Notes: generated by a model not told the origin, from the letters alone. Positions 1 through 8,173 are shown, counted from the stretch's first letter. The stretch: DNA of 39,060 bases from Yoonia sp. (GCA_029250945.1 JAQXEG010000007.1:1-39060); one strand, 5' to 3'. Translations and numbers: made by a program.

Positions 1-167
1 ACGAATTGCTCAACGGCGAAATCTTTTACTCGTTGCGCGAAGCACAAATCATCATCGAAAGCTGGAGGAAACACTACAACACCAAGCGACCACACAGTGC
101 ATTGGGCTACCGCCCACCAGCGCCCAAAGCCATCATCCCGATGGACCAAAGGCCGATCATGCACTAA
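1..167 (+). CDS. IS3-family transposase (OrfB), C-terminal fragment
   Basis: Reading in frame from base 3 gives 54 residues before the TAA at 165-167. They begin ELLNGEIFYSL and contain the YNTKRPHSALGYRPP block, the conserved end of the DDE integrase core in IS3-family OrfB proteins. The third catalytic acidic residue should be at or just before the window edge. The protein would cut and join IS ends during transposition. Only the C-terminus is visible, so whether the full gene is intact cannot be judged. Confidence 0.8.
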   Translation, partial: ELLNGEIFYSLREAQIIIESWRKHYNTKRPHSALGYRPPAPKAIIPMDQRPIMH

Positions 168-201
168 CTTTCAATATGGATCACTCAAGTGGGGCTGCTC
201 A
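1..201 (+). mobile_element. Right end of an IS3-family insertion sequence (partial)
   Basis: The window opens inside an insertion sequence. It contains the last part of an IS3-type transposase (stop at 165-167), then about 34 bases ending in ggggctgctca at 191-201. The reverse complement of that end, TGAGCAGCCCC, has the 5'-TG...CA-3' form usual for IS3 termini. The left end lies outside the window, so target duplications cannot be seen. The exact boundary at 201 is inferred from the terminus alone. Confidence 0.7.
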
Positions 202-236
202 GCACAAGTCAACGAAAGGAGAAAAGCACTTAATGC

Positions 237-259
237 TCTGTATTCACTAGGAATACAGA
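237..259. repeat. 9-bp perfect inverted repeat downstream of tRNA-Arg
   Basis: TCTGTATTC (237-245) and GAATACAGA (251-259) are perfect inverted copies around a 5-base spacer. The repeat lies between the IS end and the 3' end of the minus-strand tRNA gene. It has no U-run on either strand, so it is not a typical intrinsic terminator. It could help define the tRNA 3' trailer. Confidence 0.4.
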
Positions 260-298
260 AACGGAAATGAACTTCCTACATCGTACTAGAGGAGTAAA

Positions 299-375
299 TG
301 GCGGACTGGGGAGGATTCGAACCCCCGACCCCTTGATTCGTAGTCAAGTACTCTATCCAACTGAGCTACCAATCC
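299..375 (-). tRNA. tRNA-Arg (anticodon ACG)
   Basis: The minus strand folds as a complete cloverleaf. The acceptor stem is GGATTGG paired with CCAGTCC, followed by discriminator G and an encoded CCA (299-301 on the plus strand). The D arm contains GCTCAGTTGGATAGAG. The anticodon stem CTTGA/TCAAG encloses loop CTACGAA, giving anticodon ACG, and the T arm contains GGTTCGAATCC. After A34-to-inosine editing such a tRNA reads CGU, CGC and CGA. It lies downstream of the sensor kinase gene on the same strand, and an IS end sits about 100 bases beyond its 3' end. Confidence 0.96.
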
Positions 376-434
376 GCGTGTGGTGGGATTTAGCTGTGCC
401 TTGCCGCCGATGCAAGGGCCAATCGGAACTTTCT

Positions 435-1835
435 TTAAGCCGCCGCATCAGAAAGCGATAAATCCGCCTTCGGAAGCTGAATGACAAAGGCGGTCCCCTC
501 AGGTCCGGTCTGCAACAATTCTAACCGACCGCCGTGCCCACGCACCAGATCAGCCGCAATCACAAGGCCAAGCCCAGAGCCCCCTTTGCGCACACCACCT
601 TGGAAAGGTTGGAACAAATGCTCCTGCGCCTTAGGCGGCAGGCCGGGGCCTGTGTCCGTCACCCTGATCCACCATGCGCTGTCATCCTCATAACCTTCGA
701 CGCTAATTTCACCCGGCTTATGGGTCACCATGATCACCTGCCGCGCATTGCGCACAAGGTTGAAGATGACGCGGAACAACTGTTCCCCATCCGCACGAAT
801 CGTCATGCCAGCGGGGATATCTTCGGCAAAAGACAAATCATAATCAGCAGCGGCCAAACGTTCGCTATCGATCACATCGCTGACGATACTGGCGAGGTTA
901 ACGCGTGTCAGCGCAGGCGCGGGTTCGTCCACCCGCCCAAAGGCCAGCGTCGTTTCGCACAGGTTCACAGCACGAGTGATTGAGCCCACCAGTTTCGGAG
1001 CCATGCGCTTGACCAGCGGGTCATCGGACCCTTCGATACGGTCAGTGAACAACTGCGCAGACGCCAGAATATTACGCAGGTCATGGCTCACCTTGGCCAC
1101 AGCCCCACCAAGCTGGGCGAGCCGTTCTTTTTGCTTGAGCGCTCCAGTCAGATCGTTTTGCATTGTTTGCAGCGCCTCTTCCGCGTCGCGCAATTCAGTC
1201 ACACCCGCGGACGGCACGATGATGCGCCGCGCATCTTCAGGCGCTTTTGCATAGCTTTGCATATGGCCCACGACACCCTTGATTGGACGCACTAGCAGAA
1301 ATTGCACAGCCCCGAACAACAACAGCGCCGTGATGATCGAGATCACGGCCGACAGGGCCAATACGTTCAATCCATAGTCGACCATCGCACCGCGCAATGG
1401 CATTTCATCCATCGTCACCTCGATCAGCAGGCCACCATCACGCACGGGATTGCCGATGACCCGCACGACACGTTCTTGCGGGTTCACAAGGGTCTGCATC
1501 GCATCCGCGATCAACGCCATCGCCGTCGGATCACGCATGTCATAGGTGGCGTCAATCGAGGACGGGATGGGCGATGACAGGGCAAGCTGGCGCACTTCAT
1601 CGCGGCGCAACACGACGTTGTACACTTCTGCATTGCGTAGCAATTCAGCCTCAAGCGCGGGGGTGATCATATCATCCGCTTCCAATGCCAGTGACGCGAT
1701 CTGCGCGCGTTCCAGACGGGCCAGCAGATAATCCTCGCGGAAACGCGCGACCGAGGGCACGAATATCATGACCTCGGCCAGCATCACAAAGATCGTCGTC
1801 AGGATTAGGAACCGACCCGAAAGCGAATTGAGCAT
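435..1835 (-). CDS. Membrane sensor histidine kinase
   Basis: A 466-residue kinase with two membrane segments (about 8-30 and 157-182) flanking a periplasmic sensor region of about 125 residues. The H-box is VSHDLRN with candidate phosphoacceptor His251. The ATPase domain has an N-box around NLVRNARQ (359-366), DTGPGLP (394-400), an F-box LFQPF, and GGSGLGL (418-424). It should autophosphorylate and pass phosphate to a response regulator, but no regulator gene is nearby. It starts 15 bases after the flavoprotein gene on the same strand and is probably cotranscribed with it. The signal it senses cannot be inferred. Confidence 0.9.
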   Translation of the reverse strand: MLNSLSGRFLILTTIFVMLAEVMIFVPSVARFREDYLLARLERAQIASLALEADDMITPALEAELLRNAEVYNVVLRRDEVRQLALSSPIPSSIDATYDMRDPTAMALIADAMQTLVNPQERVVRVIGNPVRDGGLLIEVTMDEMPLRGAMVDYGLNVLALSAVISIITALLLFGAVQFLLVRPIKGVVGHMQSYAKAPEDARRIIVPSAGVTELRDAEEALQTMQNDLTGALKQKERLAQLGGAVAKVSHDLRNILASAQLFTDRIEGSDDPLVKRMAPKLVGSITRAVNLCETTLAFGRVDEPAPALTRVNLASIVSDVIDSERLAAADYDLSFAEDIPAGMTIRADGEQLFRVIFNLVRNARQVIMVTHKPGEISVEGYEDDSAWWIRVTDTGPGLPPKAQEHLFQPFQGGVRKGGSGLGLVIAADLVRGHGGRLELLQTGPEGTAFVIQLPKADLSLSDAAA

Positions 1836-1850
1836 CTGCGTCGTCTATCC

Positions 1851-3269
1851 CTATGGCAGCCAGCGTTGCACGAACCGCACGACACGCTTGACTGTGTTGC
1901 TTTCAAACAGGCGCGGGCTGAAATAGGCACCCGCCGCCCGTTTGTTTATCTCAGAAACCGTGGGGTACGGTAGCACAGTATTTGCGATTGCCGACATCTT
2001 CATGTTGTTGGCGATGGCCATGGCCCACATGCCGATCAGCTCTCCGGCCATGGGGCTGACGATTGAGGCACCAACAGGGCGGCCTTTGACGACCATAACC
2101 TTGATCAGGCCCTTGTTCTTGCGTTCAGCAATCAGACGGTCGTTATGATGAAAGTTAAAGCGCACGACCTCAAGCTTGTCGCCATGTTTGTCCCGCGCCT
2201 GCGCCTCGGTCAGACCAACTTGGGACAGTTCGGGGTCCGTGTAGGTCGCCCATGGGATATGCGATGTTTTCTGCTTGGACGGCAGACCGAACAGCAGTGA
2301 GCGGATCAGCACACCAGCGTGATAGCCCGCCACATGAGTGAATTGCAGGCCACCGGCCACGTCACCAGCGGCATAGACCTTTTTGTTGGTGGTCGAGCGT
2401 AGATCATCACCCACCTTCAGACCACGGCGGTCAAATTCCAAGCCGCCCTTTTCAAGGTCGAGCTTGTCGATGTTCACCTTGCGGCCAACAGCCATGAGCA
2501 GATGCGAGCCTGTGAAATCACCCTTGGGCGTGTGCACGGTGATCTGGTCACCCTGCCCGCTAATCTTGTTGGCTTGTGCGCCTTCGATCACCTCAACACC
2601 TTCGGCCTTCAGGTTGTCCAGCACGATCGCGGCCAGTTCGGGGTCGTCGTTGCCAAACGCCTTGGCCCCTTCAATCACCGTGACCTTGGACCCGAGCCGC
2701 ACATGGGCTTGCGCCATTTCCATACCGATGGGGCCGCCGCCGATAACGATCAGATGGTCGGGACGCGTCCGCAGATCAAAGATATCTTCGTTGGTATAGT
2801 GTTTGACGGTATCCAGCCCCTCAATCGGGGGGACAAACGGACCGGACCCTGTGGCCACAACAAAGCGGCGGGCCTCGATAATCGCATCACCAGCCTGCAC
2901 TTCGGTGGGGGAAATGAAGGCGCCGAATTCTTCAATCACTTGCACGCCAAGTCCCTCGAATCGCTCAACGCTGTCGACTGGGGCGATGGTGGCGATGACG
3001 TCGGCAACATGATCCTTCGCAGCCGCATAATCCACGGATGGGACAGCATCGGCCACACCGTATTTCGCACCATGGGTCATGGCGTGGGCTTGTTTCGCGG
3101 ATGCGATCAGCGCCTTGGACGGCACGCAACCGTAGTTCAGGCAATCACCACCCATTTTGTGACCCTCAAGCAGCACAACGCTAGCGCCCATTTGCACGGC
3201 ACCCGCTGCCACGGACAATCCGCCAGAGCCGCCGCCGATGATGCATAAATCTGTTTTGATCCGGTTCAT
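1851..3269 (-). CDS. Mercuric-reductase/dihydrolipoamide-dehydrogenase-like FAD oxidoreductase
   Basis: A class I pyridine nucleotide-disulfide oxidoreductase of 472 residues. It has an N-terminal FAD-binding GGGSGG (12-17), a redox-active CLNYGC pair (Cys43, Cys48), a second nucleotide-binding GGGPIGME motif, and the C-terminal dimerisation domain. The HxHPT segment that carries the active-site base in lipoamide dehydrogenase and MerA reads LPYPTVSE here, so the usual histidine is absent. The start at 3269 (MNRIKTD) is used because the FAD fold begins there and it follows the TVP38 gene by two bases; a longer frame reaches 3332. The substrate is unknown. Association with TVP38-family proteins is a known pattern. 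Confidence 0.88.
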   Translation of the reverse strand: MNRIKTDLCIIGGGSGGLSVAAGAVQMGASVVLLEGHKMGGDCLNYGCVPSKALIASAKQAHAMTHGAKYGVADAVPSVDYAAAKDHVADVIATIAPVDSVERFEGLGVQVIEEFGAFISPTEVQAGDAIIEARRFVVATGSGPFVPPIEGLDTVKHYTNEDIFDLRTRPDHLIVIGGGPIGMEMAQAHVRLGSKVTVIEGAKAFGNDDPELAAIVLDNLKAEGVEVIEGAQANKISGQGDQITVHTPKGDFTGSHLLMAVGRKVNIDKLDLEKGGLEFDRRGLKVGDDLRSTTNKKVYAAGDVAGGLQFTHVAGYHAGVLIRSLLFGLPSKQKTSHIPWATYTDPELSQVGLTEAQARDKHGDKLEVVRFNFHHNDRLIAERKNKGLIKVMVVKGRPVGASIVSPMAGELIGMWAMAIANNMKMSAIANTVLPYPTVSEINKRAAGAYFSPRLFESNTVKRVVRFVQRWLP

Positions 3270-3271
3270 GA

Positions 3272-3988
3272 TTACAGATCTTTCTTGCCGCGCACGGCCT
3301 GAATGATAATGGGAAGGACCGCCAGCGCACATAGGCCGAGGATCGGAAACAGGATGGCAGGTTCAAAAATGATGCCAAGGTTCGGGGTCTCGCCGCTGGC
3401 GAACACTTCGCCAAGGCCCTCGCCCACGGATGTGTATACAGTCGTGCCGGGAATGATGCCCACAAATGTGGAAATCACAAAGCGGCGCAGCGGCACCTCG
3501 AGAAAGCTGGGGATCAGGTTCGCCATAAAGAATGGCACAGCAGGCACCAGCCGGATTAGGAACAACATCGACCACTGGTTTTCGTCGATCCCGTCTTTGA
3601 TCTTTTTCACAAAGCCGTCTGATCCCTCCAACCGCGCACCCAGCTTTTCGCCAAAACCCCAGCGGGCGGCTAAAAAGATCGCCGTTGCACCGATGGTCGC
3701 GCCAGTGATATTGAACAAGGCCCCGGGAAACGTGGCGAATAGAAACCCACCAGTCAGCGTCGCGATCGTGGCCCCTGGCAGGGAAAACGCAACGATCAGC
3801 ACATAGACGGCGATAAACACCAGCACCGTCAGCAGATAGTTATTGTCACGAAACGCAATTAGCGCCTCGCGGTTGTCGGCCAGCGCCTGAAACGTCAGAT
3901 AATCGCGCAAAAAGAATGCGCCCAGCACGGCGACGGTTAAAATAATGATCAGCGGAAGCCGCCGGAGGATCGGATTTGTATCGGACAT
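3272..3988 (-). CDS. TVP38/TMEM64 family membrane protein
   Basis: A 238-residue integral membrane protein of the DedA/SNARE-associated superfamily. A first membrane segment lies near residues 10-27. A hydrophobic block with re-entrant glycine-rich stretches follows (LPGATIATLTGGFLFA, GATIGATAIFL), then the family core FLIRLVPAVPFFMANL and C-terminal membrane helices. Family members are proposed lipid or small-molecule transporters at the inner membrane. A ribosome site AGGA lies 12 bases before the ATG. It is the first gene of a run with the flavoprotein and the sensor kinase. Confidence 0.9.
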   Translation of the reverse strand: MSDTNPILRRLPLIIILTVAVLGAFFLRDYLTFQALADNREALIAFRDNNYLLTVLVFIAVYVLIVAFSLPGATIATLTGGFLFATFPGALFNITGATIGATAIFLAARWGFGEKLGARLEGSDGFVKKIKDGIDENQWSMLFLIRLVPAVPFFMANLIPSFLEVPLRRFVISTFVGIIPGTTVYTSVGEGLGEVFASGETPNLGIIFEPAILFPILGLCALAVLPIIIQAVRGKKDL

Positions 3989-4175
3989 TGGATTGAATTC
4001 CTGTGTTTGGTTGATCCCTAGATGGACGTTTGGCGGGCGCTGTCATACCCCGCTCACGCTGCGTTGATAAATCCGTGTTCCATGTTTCAGATTAACAGGG
4101 GGATTTCGTGAGGACTGTAACATTTGCCCCCGCACCCCATGTGCGAATTGTTGCAATTTCACCCCGTCTTGCGCG

Positions 4176-4204
4176 TTGACAGGCCGCGCGGACCGCTCTA
4201 TTGG
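4176..4204 (+). promoter_or_regulatory. Promoter of rpmH-rnpA-yidD
   Basis: TTGACA (4176-4181) and TATTGG (4199-4204) are separated by 17 bases and lie about 70 bases before the rpmH start. The -35 box is a perfect sigma-70 match. The -10 box is weaker. It is the best promoter candidate in the 285-base gap between the divergent TVP38 and rpmH genes; I saw no clear counterpart for the TVP38 side. Confidence 0.65.
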
Positions 4205-4273
4205 ACGGGTCTGAAATGTAGATCGGCCTCGAATCTCTTATACGGGATTTGGCCATAACCAAAGGACACCGCT

Positions 4274-4408
4274 ATGAAGCGCACGTTCCAGCCTTCCAAC
4301 CGCGTTCGTAAGAACCGTCACGGTTTTCGCGCCCGTATGGCCACAAAAGCAGGTCGTAAGATCCTGAACAACCGCCGCGCCAAAGGCCGCGCCAAGCTGA
4401 GCGCATAA
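4274..4408 (+). CDS. rpmH: Large ribosomal subunit protein bL34
   Basis: Forty-four codons give a basic protein starting [19 protein letters not shown] and ending KGRAKLSA, the typical bL34 sequence and length. The ribosome site AAAGGA lies 7 bases before the ATG. It sits in the usual rpmH-rnpA-yidD order. It is a small structural protein of the 50S subunit. A long hairpin follows before rnpA and may lower readthrough into the next gene. Confidence 0.97.
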   Translation: MKRTFQPSNRVRKNRHGFRARMATKAGRKILNNRRAKGRAKLSA

Positions 4409-4434
4409 GCGCCGCTTTTCGGTTATTCGATTTG

Positions 4435-4500
4435 AAACCGCCGGTGGAACCCAAGGTAAGCAATATCGCTGATCCCTTGGATGGTCCGCCGGCGGTTTTC
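4435..4500 (+). promoter_or_regulatory. Long hairpin between rpmH and rnpA (possible attenuator)
   Basis: Bases 4435-4448 pair with 4485-4498 in a 14-bp stem with one G-U pair. Inside it 4451-4456 pair with 4475-4480, and 4459-4461 can pair with 4468-4470. The 3' arm ends in TTTTC (4496-4500), so the structure resembles a leaky intrinsic terminator. It lies just before the ATG at 4513 preferred here for rnpA. If rnpA instead starts at the TTG at 4432 or the GTG at 4444, the hairpin lies inside its first codons. Confidence 0.6.
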
Positions 4501-4512
4501 GCTTGTCCGCAC

Positions 4513-4845
4513 ATGACTGTGTTGACCAAACGCGCTGATTTCATTCGCGCGTCGAAGGCGCGGCGTCAGGGCACCACCAGCGTTCATCTGCAAGCCCGCA
4601 AACGGACCGAGGGTGAGGCGACTGGCATCCGCGTCGGTTACACCTGTTCCAAAAAGGTCGGCAATGCCGTGGCTCGCAACCGTGCCAAACGCCGCCTACG
4701 CGAAGTCGCCCGTATGACATTGCCGAAACTTGGCCGTAACGGATGGGATTATGTGCTGGTCGGGCGCAACACCACCACCGGATCAATACCCTTTGATGAC
4801 TTGCTGCGCGACATGCGCCGCGCCATTGCCAAGGTCCACGCGTGA
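4513..4845 (+). CDS. rnpA: Ribonuclease P protein component
   Basis: A 110-residue basic protein with the RnpA fold signature: KRADFIRA at the N-terminus and [12 protein letters not shown] near the middle (the RNR motif that contacts RNase P RNA). With the catalytic RNA it removes 5' leaders from tRNA precursors. The frame is open further upstream to a TTG at 4432, which would add 27 residues (MKPPVEPKVS...). I chose the ATG at 4513 because the recognisable family sequence begins there and a strong hairpin fills the upstream part. No good ribosome site precedes either start. Its stop overlaps the yidD start by four bases. Confidence 0.85.
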   Translation: MTVLTKRADFIRASKARRQGTTSVHLQARKRTEGEATGIRVGYTCSKKVGNAVARNRAKRRLREVARMTLPKLGRNGWDYVLVGRNTTTGSIPFDDLLRDMRRAIAKVHA

Positions 4846-5063
4846 CCCCGCTTGCCTACATCCTGTCCTTGCCCGTGCGCGCCTACCGCGTCGTTGGATC
4901 CCCTTGGGTCGGACAAGGCTGCCGGTTTCAACCAACCTGTTCGACCTATGCCATGGAAGCGCTTGAAAAACACGGCGGGATCAAAGGCGGCTATCTAACC
5001 GCGCATCGCATCTGCCGCTGCCACCCTTGGGGGGGATCAGGGATCGATAACGTCCCCGATTGA
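4842..5063 (+). CDS. yidD: Membrane protein insertion efficiency factor YidD
   Basis: A 73-residue protein starting at GTG inside the rnpA stop (GTGA overlap), which suggests translational coupling. It has the YidD core: an amphipathic N-terminus, then [16 protein letters not shown] and [10 protein letters not shown] with conserved cysteines. YidD acts at the inner membrane and helps insertion of YidC/Sec substrates. In many bacteria yidC follows directly; here yidC is about 3.1 kb downstream, beyond the DUF3833 gene, ttcA and a pseudogene. Confidence 0.94.
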   Translation: MTPLAYILSLPVRAYRVVGSPWVGQGCRFQPTCSTYAMEALEKHGGIKGGYLTAHRICRCHPWGGSGIDNVPD

Positions 5064-5597
5064 TCACTTTTCAAACGTGATAATCACATCGCCAATATCG
5101 ACACCGAACCGTTTGACATAGGCGCGGTTCAGCAACCGATCCTCGGTCAGCAACCACATCCAATCGTCAAACTGCACGCGCAAAGTCTCTACCGTGCCAT
5201 CGGCAGAAGGGATCGGCAGGTCAATCTTGTACTTCCAGTTGAAACGGTTGTCCTGTTCCTGCCCCGTGGCCACACCAATCACGCCGGGCGCTGTGCCCTG
5301 CCAACTGTCCGGCCCCGTCTTGGTCAGCGTCCAGATACGCTGTTCTGTGGCGCCGTCTTCATAGACAAAATCCTCTTGCAGACGCAGGCGTTCGCCATCC
5401 CAGTCGCCCTTAATATTCACAACAAACGACCGACGCACAGTGCCCAGCACATCTTGGAACTGGCCATAGGCGACCATGTCACCGTCAAAAAACTCTTCAA
5501 GATTCAGTCTTTGATCCGACAGGGTGGCGTCATCAAACGATGGCTTGCCCGTGCAGGCGACCAAAAACGCGAAAGCGGTAAGAATAAGGATACGCAT
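5064..5597 (-). CDS. DUF3833 family lipoprotein
   Basis: A 177-residue protein with a short signal peptide ending in the lipobox FLVAC (Cys at about residue 15), so it is predicted to be lipid-anchored. The rest is soluble, beta-rich and tryptophan-rich (IKGDWDG, RIWTLTKTG, DDWMWLL), matching DUF3833, a family without assigned function. The start at 5597 has a good ribosome site (AAGGAG, 7 bases upstream); the frame continues to 5633 without one. Its stop codon directly abuts the yidD stop. It is divergent from ttcA with about 72 bases between starts. Confidence 0.87.
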   Translation of the reverse strand: MRILILTAFAFLVACTGKPSFDDATLSDQRLNLEEFFDGDMVAYGQFQDVLGTVRRSFVVNIKGDWDGERLRLQEDFVYEDGATEQRIWTLTKTGPDSWQGTAPGVIGVATGQEQDNRFNWKYKIDLPIPSADGTVETLRVQFDDWMWLLTEDRLLNRAYVKRFGVDIGDVIITFEK

Positions 5598-5669
5598 GGG
5601 AAATCTCCTTTTGCATCCAGCTAGCCCAAACACCTAGGCAGACCAGCCCCGATCTGGCATAGGGACGCC

Positions 5670-6518
5670 ATGTTAGATGATCTTGATGATATCCACCCGC
5701 TGTTCCACGGCGCACCCGCCACGACCGAGTTCAAGAAGCTGCGCAAGCGCATCGTGCGATATACCCGCGAGGCGATTGAACAATACGGCATGATCGAACG
5801 TGACGCCCGTTGGCTTGTGTGTCTGTCAGGCGGCAAAGACAGCTATACGCTGCTGGCCGTTCTGCATGAATTGAAATGGCGCGGGCTGCTGCCTGTTGAT
5901 ATTCTGGCGTGCAATCTGGATCAGGGGCAGCCAAATTTCCCCGCCACCGTCCTGCCCGCGTTTCTGGAAAAAATGGGCGTGCCGCACCGGATCGAATATC
6001 AGGATACCTATTCCATTGTAATGGATAAGGTCCCCGCCGGTCGTACGTTCTGCGCGCTATGTTCGCGCCTGCGTCGCGGCAATCTATACCGGATTGCGCG
6101 TGAAGAAGGGTGTAGCGCCGTGGTCCTTGGCCACCACCGCGATGATATTCTTGAGACGTTCTTTATGAACCTGTTTCACGGCGGGCGATTGGCCACGATG
6201 CCGCCCAAACTGCTGAACGAAGAAGGTGACCTGTTCGTTTACCGCCCCCTTGCCCATGTGGCCGAGGTGGATTGTGAAAAATTCAGCACGGCGATGAATT
6301 ATCCCATTATTCCCTGCGATTTATGCGGCAGCCAAGATGGGCTACAGCGCCAGCAGGTCAAGCAAATCCTTGATGGATGGGAGGCAAATAGCCCCGGTCG
6401 CCGTCAGGTTATGTTCCGGTCGTTGATGAATGCACGGCCATCGCATTTGCTCGATCCAAAGCTGTTTGATTTCGCTGGTCTGACCCGCGATATTCCCGAT
6501 GACGTTAAGGGCAATTAA
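5670..6518 (+). CDS. ttcA: tRNA 2-thiocytidine(32) synthetase TtcA
   Basis: A 282-residue PP-loop ATPase. SGGKDS (53-58) binds ATP, CALC (128-131) and CDLC (216-219) supply cysteines for the iron-sulfur cluster and sulfur transfer, and GHHRDD is the second conserved block. TtcA adenylates and thiolates C32 of a subset of tRNAs. The ribosome site AGGGA lies just before the ATG. Its promoter must lie in the 72-base divergent region shared with the DUF3833 gene. Length and motifs are complete. Confidence 0.95.
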   Translation: MLDDLDDIHPLFHGAPATTEFKKLRKRIVRYTREAIEQYGMIERDARWLVCLSGGKDSYTLLAVLHELKWRGLLPVDILACNLDQGQPNFPATVLPAFLEKMGVPHRIEYQDTYSIVMDKVPAGRTFCALCSRLRRGNLYRIAREEGCSAVVLGHHRDDILETFFMNLFHGGRLATMPPKLLNEEGDLFVYRPLAHVAEVDCEKFSTAMNYPIIPCDLCGSQDGLQRQQVKQILDGWEANSPGRRQVMFRSLMNARPSHLLDPKLFDFAGLTRDIPDDVKGN

Positions 6519-6545
6519 CGGATTGGTTAGAAACGCAGCACTATT

Positions 6546-8033
6546 GTGACCAAGAATCGTGGCGATTGGGCGCTACGATCTAGGACGCAAAGGCCAACTT
6601 ATCTCGCACATGGCAATTCTTCACCGCATTGGCGGTGTCGCAGTTGCCCTTTGGCACGCAGCAGAACGCGCAGTAAAAAGGGCTTTAGGCACAATACCAA
6701 CCACGCCACACCTCGCTTAGAAAAAGCTGGGCGTGCGGCATTCGTCGATGCAATCGAACACGCGCTAAGCGGGAATAAACGTCTGCAGCAAGCGGCTGCA
6801 GCGATCGTGTTTGAACTCGAGGATTTCCGCAAGATTAAGGAGCTGCATGATTGCGACGCTGGGGAAACCCTGCTTGATGCGACCCGCGATCGTGTTTCGG
6901 AACTGCTTATTGAGGGTGATGAAATCCTGCGACTTGATGGCCCGCGTTTTGGCATCGCGCTATCGCCCCTGCGGCGGCTCGACCTCGAGGGGGCGATCCA
7001 ATTGGCCACGCGCATCCAGCATACGATGGCCGATCCTGTCCAACTGCAAGGTTGCCACCTATACATCATCGTCTCAGTCAGTTTTGCCTTGGCGTCGCGG
7101 CTAGATTGCCCGACACCAGCCGACTTGGTACGTGCCGCCAGCGTCGCCCAATTTGAAGCTGTGCGCGACGGAGCAAACGCGATCCGCAGCTATTCCAACG
7201 CTATGCATCAGCGCATGGTCACCCACAACGGGCTATTTGATGAGGTACAAAAGGCGCTCGAATCTTAAGAAATACGTGCGTTTTTCCAGCCCCAGATTGA
7301 CCTGGTGTCCGGGGCCATCAGCGGGGTTGAGGCGCTTGCGCGCTGGCACCACCCCCGTCACGGTGTGATTGCACCCTGCGATTTCCTGCCTTTGCTTGAA
7401 AGAAACGGGCTAATGGGAAGGCTCGGGCATTTGATGCTGTCGGACGCGTTGGCCGCGCTATCACAATGGGACAGTAAGGGCATGTTTGTGCCGACAGTGT
7501 CGATCAGCATGTCGAACACAGAACTGCGCAATCCATACCTCGTCGATCACATCATGATGGAGCTCGACAAATTCGGGCTCGCGCCGGAACGGCTAGTAAT
7601 AGAGGTGCTAGAAACCGTTGTCGCCAACCAGGATGACAGCACGATCACAACAAATTTGCAAAGGCTCGCAGAACTGGGCTCTGGCATTGATCTGGACGAT
7701 TTTGGCACTGGCTACGCATCCATCACGTCCATTCGCCAACTTGCCATTCAAAGAATAAAAATCGACCGTTCGTTCGTGACCCATATTGATCGGGACGAGG
7801 AACAGCAAAATATGGTGGATGCGATCCTGACGATGGCAAAACGGCTTGAGCTTGATACACTCGCAGAAGGTGTAGAAACCCCGCAAGAACAAGATCAACT
7901 TGCGGCAATGTGATGCCGTCATATGCAAGGTTTCGCGCTCGCGCGGCCTGTGAATTTTGACGATACAACCAATTGGATCATGGCGTTTTCGCCCATCAAT
8001 ATCCAAAAGGATAACCGCCGGATCGCACGATAG
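6546..8033 (+). pseudogene. GGDEF/EAL cyclic-di-GMP phosphodiesterase, broken by nonsense codons
   Basis: One continuous frame from about 6546 to the TAG at 8031-8033 encodes a degenerate GGDEF domain followed by a full EAL domain. It is interrupted by an in-frame TAA (7266-7268) between the domains and a TGA (7911-7913) near the end. Translation across both stops matches the family: FFQPQIDL before, EALARW, LETVV, DLDDFGTG, KIDRSF and EGVET in the middle, and CRHMQGFALARP after. The GGDEF part lacks the catalytic motif (LDGPRFG instead). The first about 60 residues do not look like the family's membrane region, so the 5' end is probably also decayed. It would have hydrolysed c-di-GMP. Confidence 0.85.
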
Positions 8034-8109
8034 AGCACACGCAGGGTGCAAACCTGCAAACGACCCGCCCAAAACCCTTGTGATTCCATGCAAAATCACT
8101 GAAAACAGC

Positions 8110-8138
8110 TTGACGTTCACCCGTGACACGGGTTCAAC
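8110..8138 (+). promoter_or_regulatory. Candidate yidC promoter with an embedded palindrome
   Basis: In the 140-base gap before yidC, TTGACG near 8112 is followed after about 17 bases by TTCAAC, a poor -10 match. The spacer holds CCCGTGACACGGG, a perfect 6-bp palindrome around one base. That position would suit a repressor or activator site, though it could also be a small RNA hairpin. The -10 assignment is uncertain. Confidence 0.4.
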
Positions 8139-8173
8139 AACCATCAGTTTTTCAGCGAATTGGGCGGCCTAAA

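Noticed and set aside
399..417. CCTTGC/GCAAGG hairpin between the sensor kinase and tRNA-Arg as a terminator
   Set aside because: Only 6 bp and without a U-run on the minus strand; not a convincing terminator.
2502..3248. Long plus-strand open frame opposite the flavoprotein gene
   Set aside because: Shadow of the minus-strand gene in GC-rich DNA; no family resemblance. The same applies to long frames opposite bztC, rarA, yidC, rpsE and rplB.
4061..4080. DnaA-box-like TTATCAACG near rpmH, suggesting an origin
   Set aside because: Single copy with two mismatches to the consensus, no dnaA or AT-rich cluster nearby.
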